Positions 1 to 5,795 of a stretch of 5,873 nt of DNA are shown here, piece by piece (the first letter of the stretch is position 1; each line of letters starts with the position of its first letter). Both the position numbers and the translations under genes were made by a program. The notes beneath the pieces were generated by a model that was not told the DNA's origin, did no database searches, and saw only the letters and a program-made list of their open reading frames with translations. This stretch comes from JAUVXY01 sp964392345 (GTDB lineage Bacteria; Actinomycetota; Humimicrobiia; Humimicrobiales; Humimicrobiaceae): NCBI GenBank assembly GCA_964392345.1, contig CAYMPQ010000082.1, positions 1 to 5,873 on the forward strand, written 5' to 3'.

Positions 1-2
1 AA

Positions 3-620
3 GGCTTCACAAGAAATCTTGGTGCTTTTTCAAGATTTTTAGAAGCTGCAAGTTTCTCGCAAGCATCTATTTTAAATGTCTCAGAAGTAGCAAGAGAATG
101 TGCAGTGGAAAGAAAGGTAGTAGAGAATTATTTTACTATTTTAGAAGATTTGCTATTAGCTTACAGAATACCTATTTTCTCCAAAAGAGCAAAAAGAAGA
201 TTGGTTTCCCATCCTAAATTTTATTTCTTTGACGTTGGAGTTTTCAGGACTTTAAGACCAATGGGCCCACTCGATGCTCCTGAAGAAGTTGGGGGAATTT
301 CTTGTGAGAGCTTATTTTTTCAGGAATTAAAAGCAGTTAATGACTATTACAGCCTCGGTTACAAAATATATTATTGGAGAACCAGTAACAATTTGGAGGT
401 AGACTTCGTTTTATATGGCCGCAGAGGCCTGAAAGCTTTTGAAATTAAAAGGAGAAGAAAAATTTCTTCCAAGATGCTCACCGGACTAAAAGCATTTATA
501 AAAGATTATCCAGAATCAGAAACTTATTTTATCTATGGAGGAAGCAGGCAAATGTCCTATGGAGAAATAAATGTTATACCTTTTGCTGAAGCTCTTAAGA
601 ATCTACATAAGATATTGTAA
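3..620 (+). CDS. AAA ATPase of COG1373 type with DUF4143 domain, C-terminal part (5' end off window)
   Basis: The reading frame is open from the left edge, so the gene is truncated; the GTG at 105 is an internal codon, because conserved family sequence (reading GFTRNLGAFSRFLEAASFSQ) runs upstream of it. The visible 205 residues match the C-terminal half of the COG1373 family: an AAA_14 ATPase followed by DUF4143, usually about 380 residues. Visible residues 1-60 look like the winged-helix segment. Residues 102-149 carry a pattern resembling a PD-(D/E)XK nuclease fold: an acidic helix (E102), EVDF (D134) and EIK (E147, K149). The Walker A and B motifs must lie upstream and cannot be checked. 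The role of the family is poorly established: it is common, often present in many copies, and thought to be accessory and mobile. The gene stands alone on the plus strand and converges on the sugar kinase gene. Family assignment is strong; nuclease activity is inference. Confidence 0.9.
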   Translation, partial: GFTRNLGAFSRFLEAASFSQASILNVSEVARECAVERKVVENYFTILEDLLLAYRIPIFSKRAKRRLVSHPKFYFFDVGVFRTLRPMGPLDAPEEVGGISCESLFFQELKAVNDYYSLGYKIYYWRTSNNLEVDFVLYGRRGLKAFEIKRRRKISSKMLTGLKAFIKDYPESETYFIYGGSRQMSYGEINVIPFAEALKNLHKIL

Positions 621-680
621 TTTGGTATATTAATGATGTTTTATCCTCATCTGATTTGAATCTTAAAGGTAGACATCAAT

Positions 681-1601
681 CTATTTTAATCTAACGTCCA
701 ATAAAAGTGCCGAAATAATATTGTCATCCAATGTTGGTGTGGGCCCTCTTTTTGAAGAAACCCAGGAACCTAACCTGTTAGCTATATTACTTATGCCTTC
801 AAGCGTATCGCCATCAAGATATTGCATTAACATTGCTGCAGCAAAAGCATCTCCTGCTCCTACAGTGTCAATAACTTTAACTTTATAACCTTCGTGCTCA
901 AAATATTCGGTTTTATTCACTAAAATACTTCCATTTTCACCTCTGGTAAGACATATCAGTTCCAAATTATATTCTTTTATGAGTAGCCGGCATAAATCAA
1001 TTTCTTCTTTTTTCTTAGAATAGCCAAATAAACCCCTGAGTATTTCTAATTCTTCGGCGTTTAACTTCAGCATTGTGGAAAATCTTAAAGACTCTTTAAC
1101 TATTTCAGTAGAATAGAAATTTTGCCTGAGATTTATGTCTAAGAGCTTTATTGTTTTGTTTCGTGTTAATTTTAAAAAATCAATAATTGTTTTTCTGGAT
1201 TTAGGAGACCTCTGAGCTAAAGTTCCAAAACAAATTACATCAGCTTCTATTGCCAAGTTCTTCCATGTATTATCCAGTTTCAAAAAATCCCAGGCAACAT
1301 TTTTATGGATTATATAGTCTGGCTGCCCACGATCATCTAACCTTACATCAACTGAACCTGTTGGATAGCTTTGATCAATCTGAATATAGTCTTTTACCAG
1401 ATTAAGTTTATCCAGAGAGTCTAGAATTTCAATACCCGGCGGGTCATTACCCACTCTACTGGCAATGATTCCTTTTTGTCCTAATTTTGAAGCATAATAT
1501 ACAAAATTTGCAGGAGCGCCGCCAAGTTTTTTACCCTGTGGAAGCATGTCCCATAATATTTCCCCAATTCCTACTATTTTAAATTTTTTATTTTTTACCA
1601 T
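681..1601 (-). CDS. PfkB-family sugar kinase, probable fructokinase
   Basis: This is a ribokinase/PfkB-fold sugar kinase that would phosphorylate a sugar with ATP in the cytoplasm, most likely fructose to fructose 6-phosphate. Numbered from the upstream ATG at 1652, it shows the sugar-binding GGAPAN (44-49), a conserved DINLRQNFY strand (172-180), the KLNAEEL segment (196-202) and the signature DTVGAGDAF (262-270), with D268 as catalytic base and the anion hole just before it. The overall pattern (IVGIGEILWDMLPQGKKLGG, FGTLAQRS) is closest to Bacteroides-type fructokinases. I chose the ATG at 1601, giving 306 residues, because homology starts right after it and the 17 extra residues from 1652 are not family-like. 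ATGs at 1637 and 1652 are possible, and none of the three has a clear ribosome binding site. From 1652 the gap to the thioesterase stop is only 12 bases, which suggests co-transcription. The exact sugar is not certain. Confidence 0.92.
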   Translation of the reverse strand: MVKNKKFKIVGIGEILWDMLPQGKKLGGAPANFVYYASKLGQKGIIASRVGNDPPGIEILDSLDKLNLVKDYIQIDQSYPTGSVDVRLDDRGQPDYIIHKNVAWDFLKLDNTWKNLAIEADVICFGTLAQRSPKSRKTIIDFLKLTRNKTIKLLDINLRQNFYSTEIVKESLRFSTMLKLNAEELEILRGLFGYSKKKEEIDLCRLLIKEYNLELICLTRGENGSILVNKTEYFEHEGYKVKVIDTVGAGDAFAAAMLMQYLDGDTLEGISNIANRLGSWVSSKRGPTPTLDDNIISALLLDVRLK

Positions 1602-1664
1602 ATTAATAAAATGATTAAAAGATTTATTTAAGCTCATGCAAAGATATGACATATACTGAAAATT

Positions 1665-2171
1665 CTATATTTCTATACTATCTGGATCTGCTTCTGATTC
1701 AACTACTCTCCATTCATTTGACTCCTTATCAAAGTCAGCAATCTTTTCTATTGGCAGTTTAAGATATTTCCCTTCTGCTTCTGCCGCTATATCCCCATCA
1801 GGAAGAACTATTTTCCCAATTCCTTTAAAGAACCTTTTATTTTCATCTACAAGCCTTACAATTACCCTGACCTCTTCATCCAGCGGGATTGGTTTTTTGT
1901 ATTTAATTTTAAATTCTAAGGTAACCCCCCATGTTTCATCTTCTTTTCCAATTGTTATCATGCGGCCAATTGTTTCATCAAGAATTGCTGCAGCTATTCC
2001 GCCGTGAAGCCTGCCCGGATAACCCTGATGCTCCTGACATGGCTTAAACAAAGCAATCAATTCATTTTTATCTGTTTCATAAAATGACGCTTTCAAGCCA
2101 AGCTTATTTTTTAGGCCACAAACAAAGCACATTTTGGAATTAGGCTGCTTCCCCGTTACTTTATAAATCAT
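1665..2171 (-). CDS. PaaI-family hotdog-fold acyl-CoA thioesterase
   Basis: This 168-residue protein belongs to the 4HBT/PaaI hotdog superfamily, whose members hydrolyse acyl-CoA or acyl-carrier thioesters in the cytoplasm, usually as dimers or tetramers. The hotdog helix carries HGGIAAAILDE (56-66), with H56-G-G and the acidic D65/E66 pair at the usual active-site position. It is followed by strands WGVTLEFKIKYKKPIPLDEE (81-100) and a C-terminal strand AAEAEGKYLKLP (129-140). The N-terminus has a CFVCG motif (C15, C18) followed by a KLGL turn, typical of a subgroup of short PaaI-like proteins. About 28 residues follow the hotdog fold and look poorly conserved and acidic. The ATG at 2171 is supported by AAGGT nine bases upstream. 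The substrate cannot be read from the sequence; the nearby acyl ligase fusion makes a lipid role possible. Length and motifs are complete. Confidence 0.9.
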   Translation of the reverse strand: MIYKVTGKQPNSKMCFVCGLKNKLGLKASFYETDKNELIALFKPCQEHQGYPGRLHGGIAAAILDETIGRMITIGKEDETWGVTLEFKIKYKKPIPLDEEVRVIVRLVDENKRFFKGIGKIVLPDGDIAAEAEGKYLKLPIEKIADFDKESNEWRVVESEADPDSIEI

Positions 2172-2180
2172 TGTTTTGCT

Positions 2181-2185
2181 ACCTT
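2181..2185 (-). promoter_or_regulatory. Ribosome binding site of the thioesterase gene
   Basis: On the minus strand AAGGT lies nine bases before the ATG at 2171. It is the clearest Shine-Dalgarno-like sequence of any start in this window and fixes the thioesterase start. Confidence 0.6.
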
Positions 2186-2221
2186 ATTTATTTTCGATAA
2201 CATTGTTTGCTGCAGCAGTTC

Positions 2222-2240
2222 AAATATCTGCCAGATATTT
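2222..2240. repeat. Inverted repeat, 9-base arms around one base
   Basis: AAATATCTG (2222-2230) and CAGATATTT (2232-2240) are exact reverse complements around a single C. As RNA it would fold as an 8-base-pair stem with a 3-base loop. It lies in the non-coding gap before the thioesterase gene and shares 2235-2240 with the larger inverted repeat at 2235-2260. No T-run follows on either strand, so it does not look like an intrinsic terminator. A binding site for a dimeric regulator or a leader RNA hairpin are the likelier readings. Confidence 0.7.
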
Positions 2241-2260
2241 CATAAAAAATTATGAAATAT
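2235..2260. repeat. Perfect inverted repeat, 11-base arms with AAAA loop
   Basis: ATATTTCATAA (2235-2245) and TTATGAAATAT (2250-2260) are perfectly complementary around four A bases. The repeat is entirely AT apart from one base pair in the stem. Its right end overlaps a TATAAT box on the minus strand (2259-2264), so on DNA it sits across the likely transcription start of the thioesterase gene and could act as an operator. In a read-through transcript from the DUF2400 gene it would compete with the 2222-2240 hairpin. Confidence 0.7.
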
Positions 2261-2264
2261 TATA
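2259..2264 (-). promoter_or_regulatory. Candidate -10 box for the thioesterase-kinase pair
   Basis: The minus strand reads TATAAT here, a perfect -10 hexamer, about 90 bases before the thioesterase ATG. The hexamer 17 bases upstream reads TTTTAT, a poor -35, so this is a candidate only; such boxes are common by chance in AT-rich DNA. A start near 2252 would give a leader of about 80 bases containing the 2222-2240 hairpin. Confidence 0.35.
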
Positions 2265-2271
2265 CAAGTTT

Positions 2272-3054
2272 TTAACTATAAATAAAATTTTCTTGAAATT
2301 CTTTGTGAATACCAAGTCGAGTTAGAGCAAAATCATATTTAACCGGATCGTCAAAGACAATTTTTCTGAAAGCATTTGTTATCTCCAAAGCTGTTTTGAT
2401 ATCAGCTTGTTTTCTTTCTGTTAGTTTAAGAAAAAGAGATATCTTATACATATGAGTATCAAGTGGAATAATTAATTTAGAAGTTGGTATATTATTCCAA
2501 TCCCCAAGATCAACGTTGTCTCTGCGCACCATCCAGCGAAGAAAAAGATTCAATCTCTTGTATGCACACCTGCCGTTAGGTGATGGAATCAAACTATTGC
2601 GACAACCATATGTTCCAACGCCTAACTTTCTTATAAATTCCTGGAGTGCTTGAAGGATTGTATCATCGCCATTCCTATTATTAAGTCCCTTTGCGAAACA
2701 TTCATTTAAAGAACCATATTGTTCAATAATACCCTTTATATTAAAGAGTAACAGTGATAATTCTTCTCCTGTTGTAAATCTATGCTTAAAGCTGAAAAAG
2801 ATATTGTTTAGTGATTTGAGCGTACATTTTTTTAAAAAAATTGAAGGATGGGATGACATTTGGTCAAGAACATAGGAAACACTTTTCAGTATCTGAGCAA
2901 CTCTCCCATAGGCAAGTGAAGAAGCAACCATGCCCACTATTTCGCGATCACAAGGATCGTCATATCTATATAAAAACTCCAATGGATCAGGGTGAACAAA
3001 TCTGCGACTATTATATTTTTCATATAACTCGTCAAGCTTCTTTTTATTTACCAT
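2272..3054 (-). CDS. DUF2400 / TIGR02757 family protein
   Basis: This 260-residue protein matches the TIGR02757/DUF2400 family (about 250-260 residues, seen in Bacteroidetes, spirochaetes, deltaproteobacteria and others), whose function is not established. Counting from the TTG at 3057, recognisable family segments are the N-terminal FVHPDPLEFLYRYDDPCDRE (20-39), the SSLAYGR block (46-52), the central SLIPSPNGRCAYKRLNLFLR (155-174) followed by WMVRRDNVDLGDW, and IPLDTHMYKISLFLKL (197-212). The LDTHM segment and the helices after it resemble the VDTHV region of HhH-GPD DNA glycosylases, which hints at a nucleic-acid role, but this is inference. I chose the ATG at 3054 over the adjoining TTG at 3057; GGG lies about six bases upstream as a weak ribosome site. 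The gene is soluble, complete, and flanked by gaps of about 100 bases on each side. Confidence 0.88.
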   Translation of the reverse strand: MVNKKKLDELYEKYNSRRFVHPDPLEFLYRYDDPCDREIVGMVASSLAYGRVAQILKSVSYVLDQMSSHPSIFLKKCTLKSLNNIFFSFKHRFTTGEELSLLLFNIKGIIEQYGSLNECFAKGLNNRNGDDTILQALQEFIRKLGVGTYGCRNSLIPSPNGRCAYKRLNLFLRWMVRRDNVDLGDWNNIPTSKLIIPLDTHMYKISLFLKLTERKQADIKTALEITNAFRKIVFDDPVKYDFALTRLGIHKEFQENFIYS

Positions 3055-3072
3055 CAATACCCATAACTATAA

Positions 3073-3078
3073 ATTATA
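3073..3078 (-). promoter_or_regulatory. Candidate -10 box for the DUF2400 gene
   Basis: The minus strand reads TATAAT, ending about 18 bases before the ATG at 3054. The best -35-like hexamer, TTGATG, is 21 bases away, which is too far for an ordinary sigma-70 promoter. The 104-base gap is almost pure A/T, so a chance match is quite possible. Confidence 0.25.
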
Positions 3079-3095
3079 AAAAAATATATTTTTTT
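3078..3095. repeat. A/T-only palindrome between the fusion gene and the DUF2400 gene
   Basis: Seven A, TATA, seven T form a perfect 18-base palindrome in the gap between the stop of the acyl ligase fusion and the start of the DUF2400 gene. With no G or C in the stem it would be a weak RNA hairpin. It may simply reflect very AT-rich spacer DNA, or act as a bent or easily melted segment. The rest of the 3055-3161 gap shows no gene. Confidence 0.5.
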
Positions 3096-3161
3096 TAGCC
3101 ATCAAAAATAATATAAAGTTAAAACATATAAAAAGAAATATAATTGAAACTATTAAATAAT

Positions 3162-5690
3162 CTAAAGAGAACGCACGGCTTTTTCTATCTTTTCAGTAAT
3201 TTCCCTGTAATTTTCACCTCTGAATGTAAGAGGTTTACCAAATTTTACAGTCACTAAAGGCCGCTTCGGCAGGTGGCCAACAGGTAGTATTCCGTGATGC
3301 AATATGTCAAAAAGTCCGCAAATTCTAACAGGGACAACCGGGATTTTCATATCAGATGCAACTATGCCGACACCTGATTCAAACTTTTTTATTTTACCAT
3401 TTGTGGTCACTCTTCCTTCAGGATAAATTAGAGTAGACCATCCACTGTCCAAAAGTCTGCCTATATTTTCCATAATCTGTTTAAACCCATGTGTTCGTGA
3501 AAGCGGACAGGCATTAATAGCCAGATTTACCAGCAGATAAAATCCTGCAGCTTCTATAAAACGTATGGGCCATGATCCTTTATGATAAAAAAAGTGATTA
3601 AAATGATACTCTATTGACATCATTACAGTTATGCGCTGTCGCAGTCTTAAAGGCAGAGAGTAAAGAATAGCAAATGTATCCATGTTGCTGCTATGGTTTA
3701 CAGCAAGTACAAATGGGGTTTTTAAATTCTTTAAGTTTTCTTTTCCATATACTTTGCGCTTATATAATACCGATATAAAAGGATACAGAATATATTGAAA
3801 AATAGTTCTAACAAAACATATCGGCCGCCAGTATGGGAAGCTGAAAAAAGGAAGCCTGTATGAAACCTCTGGCGGTGACTTAATGAGTTTCTCAATGTCT
3901 TCAACCGAAGTTTCCTGTGATATGTACGAGTCATCTATTTCTATATTATACTTGTCTTCAACTGCACAGGATAGTTGGATTATATCCAATGAATCAAGTC
4001 CCAGGTCATCTTTCAATTTAGCTTCATGTTTAATATCTTCCTTTTTCACCTTATGAAAAGATTTTAGTATTTTATAAACTTCTGCAGAAGTTTTACCCGA
4101 TAAAAACTTCTCTTCCATGCCTTCTGCCTTCCCAGCTTTTATTGCTTCAGCAAGTTCATTTTTTTTAATTTTCATAGTTGATGTACGCGGAAAATCTTTC
4201 ATGTTCCAGATACTATAACTATCAATATGCTGCTGCGCACTCAAATGTTTATTAGCTTTATGTATAATTTCGCCTGGGTTGTCACCGGCTTCTTTAGAAA
4301 GCAGCAAAACAGCATGGATTTCTTCAAAATTTTTATGCTTCAGTCCAATAACTGCACAGTCTTTAACCGAATCCAGTGCTTTTACAGCCGATTCAATATC
4401 CTCAGGGTAAATATTTACACCATCTGATCTGACAATTACATCATCTTTCCTGCCCTTAAAAAAAATATTGCCATCCGTGTCAATCTCTGCTAAATCACCT
4501 GTTTTAAACCAGTTATCAACAAATGCTTTCTTTGTCTTTAAAGAATCCTTGTAATACCCCGGGCTGACATTAGCACCTTTTACTAATATCTCATTATTGA
4601 CAAGGCGAATTTGCTGACCTTCCAGAACTTTGCCTATTGAACCAGGCCCAGTTTGTGTAGGATCAGCAAGAGTTACAAGTGGCGATGTTTCTGTCAGGCC
4701 ATAACCCTGGAACATACAATAAGTAAGACATCTCCAGAATTCATCAACAGAACCATCCAGAGCAGCACCTCCTACCATGATAACAACAAGCCTCCACCCA
4801 AGTTTAAAGTGAATATTGCGAAAAGCCCATAACCTGAACTGCCAGCGTTTTGTTTTCATCTTCCGGTATTTTTCCATGAATTTTTTTGAGTCCAGGCTTA
4901 ACTTGCTGATAGCACAATCTTTCAATATCTCCATAAACTTTGGAAGCAGTCCTAAAATCCATATCTTCTCTTCCCGGATAGTTTTAATAACTGCATGAGG
5001 ATTCGGGTTACTCATAAATACTACTGAGCTGCTAATCATAAGAGGAATAAATATGCCTATCATCTGCCCGTACATATGACTTAAGGGGACAATGGACAAA
5101 ATTTTTAGATTGAACATAAAACGAAACATCTTTTTATACTTGCCAATTACTGGCTGGATAGATTTAAGGTTAGCTTCTATATTACCATGGGTAACCATTA
5201 CGCCTTTTGGAGTAGCTCTTGTTCCTGATGTAAAAACTATTTCAGCTAAATCAGCAGCAACAGAACAAGATAAATCAGCAGCAGAGAGTACAGAAGATAA
5301 GCACCGTTCAAGATCCTCAAAATAAATACTTTTAAGCTTTAAAGATTCTACCTTATCTCCTCGCGGGCAAACCAGCAGCTTTGCCTTAACTTTTTTCTGT
5401 ACTTTAGACTCAAAATCATGGCTTGAATTTATATCCAGTGGAACAACAATTACCCCGCATATAAGGCATCCGATAAAAACTGCAACCCATTCAGGACAGT
5501 TTGGCCCTTTCAGTAAAACCCTGTCACCTTTGCCTATATCCAGGTTTTGAAGCAGGCCAGCAAACTGCCTGGCATGCTGATATATTTCCCTGTAGCTCCA
5601 GGACCATGTGCGGTACTTGTCTTTATAGTAAAAATACCTATTTTTGGATTTTATGTATTCATCTATGTAATTGAGTAAGCCGGATTTCAT
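3162..5690 (-). CDS. Fused acyl-activating AMP ligase, acyl carrier domain and PlsC acyltransferase (Aas-like)
   Basis: This 842-residue protein has three domains. Residues 1-515 are an ANL-family AMP-forming ligase: P-loop TSGTRATPKG (154-163), YGLTETSP (330-337), TGDLAEID (397-404), GRKDD hinge (413-417) and the A10 motif PRTSTMK with catalytic K507. Residues 535-605 are an acyl carrier domain with LGLDSLD; Ser567 would carry phosphopantetheine. Residues 640-842 are a PlsC/LPLAT acyltransferase: NHSSNMD (H666, D671, the HX4D pair), YPEGR (756-760) and IPVVPVRI (783-790). Hydrophobic stretches at about 622-643 and 709-725 suggest anchoring to the inner face of the membrane. The likely role is to activate free fatty acid with ATP, load it on the built-in carrier and transfer it to a lysophospholipid or glycerol phosphate. 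E. coli Aas has the opposite order and lacks the carrier. The ATG at 5690 is the first possible start after an in-frame TGA at 5703-5705; its ribosome site is weak. The acceptor and chain length are unknown. Confidence 0.93.
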   Translation of the reverse strand: MKSGLLNYIDEYIKSKNRYFYYKDKYRTWSWSYREIYQHARQFAGLLQNLDIGKGDRVLLKGPNCPEWVAVFIGCLICGVIVVPLDINSSHDFESKVQKKVKAKLLVCPRGDKVESLKLKSIYFEDLERCLSSVLSAADLSCSVAADLAEIVFTSGTRATPKGVMVTHGNIEANLKSIQPVIGKYKKMFRFMFNLKILSIVPLSHMYGQMIGIFIPLMISSSVVFMSNPNPHAVIKTIREEKIWILGLLPKFMEILKDCAISKLSLDSKKFMEKYRKMKTKRWQFRLWAFRNIHFKLGWRLVVIMVGGAALDGSVDEFWRCLTYCMFQGYGLTETSPLVTLADPTQTGPGSIGKVLEGQQIRLVNNEILVKGANVSPGYYKDSLKTKKAFVDNWFKTGDLAEIDTDGNIFFKGRKDDVIVRSDGVNIYPEDIESAVKALDSVKDCAVIGLKHKNFEEIHAVLLLSKEAGDNPGEIIHKANKHLSAQQHIDSYSIWNMKDFPRTSTMKIKKNELAEAIKAGKAEGMEEKFLSGKTSAEVYKILKSFHKVKKEDIKHEAKLKDDLGLDSLDIIQLSCAVEDKYNIEIDDSYISQETSVEDIEKLIKSPPEVSYRLPFFSFPYWRPICFVRTIFQYILYPFISVLYKRKVYGKENLKNLKTPFVLAVNHSSNMDTFAILYSLPLRLRQRITVMMSIEYHFNHFFYHKGSWPIRFIEAAGFYLLVNLAINACPLSRTHGFKQIMENIGRLLDSGWSTLIYPEGRVTTNGKIKKFESGVGIVASDMKIPVVPVRICGLFDILHHGILPVGHLPKRPLVTVKFGKPLTFRGENYREITEKIEKAVRSL
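5247..5283. repeat. 13-base direct repeat with 24-base period inside the acyl ligase gene
   Basis: TAAATCAGCAGCA occurs at 5247-5259 and again at 5271-5283, 24 bases (eight codons) apart and in frame. It encodes two copies of an AADL motif (residues 138-140 and 145-148 region) just before the P-loop strand. The second copy belongs to the conserved DLAEIVFTSGT segment; the first looks like a local in-frame duplication. Confidence 0.6.
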
Positions 5691-5746
5691 GTGGACACCA
5701 ACTCACTTTCAGTGATGTGCCATAATAATCTTCAGAAAAAACAGAT

Positions 5747-5775
5747 ACTACAAATATTATATTATTTCCTGTCAA
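5747..5775 (-). promoter_or_regulatory. Candidate promoter of the acyl ligase fusion gene
   Basis: On the minus strand a perfect TTGACA (5770-5775) is followed after 17 bases by TGTAGT (5747-5752), a 4/6 match to the -10 box. A perfect TATAAT also occurs at 5756-5761, but only eight bases after TTGACA, so the two consensus boxes cannot work together. Either box with a weak partner would start transcription some 50-60 bases before the ATG at 5690. Position before the first gene of the block supports a promoter here. Confidence 0.4.
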
Positions 5776-5795
5776 AAAAAGAAGGGATAAATTTT

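Noticed and set aside
105..620. A complete 171-residue protein starting at the GTG at 105
   Set aside because: Conserved family sequence continues upstream in the same frame to the left edge, so the GTG is internal to a truncated gene.
621..680. Bidirectional terminator between the converging ATPase and kinase genes
   Set aside because: Only short complementary pieces are present (such as TGATGT with ACATCA, over 30 bases apart), with no GC-rich stem and no T-run beside it.
2841..3098. Plus-strand open frame of 85 codons
   Set aside because: It lies opposite the DUF2400 coding sequence, has no recognisable domain and no ribosome site; the conserved protein is on the other strand.
5092..5325. 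Plus-strand open frame of 77 codons
   Set aside because: It is antisense to the highly conserved P-loop region of the acyl ligase. Other short frames within 3731-4998 were rejected for the same reason.
3162..5690. Polyketide or nonribosomal peptide synthesis module, suggested by adenylation plus carrier domain
   Set aside because: The third domain is a clear PlsC acyltransferase and there is no condensation, ketosynthase or thioesterase domain, so a phospholipid acylation role fits better.
5703..5715. Small hairpin (TCACT-TTC-AGTGA) just before the acyl ligase start
   Set aside because: A five-base-pair stem is too short to claim a regulatory role without conservation evidence.
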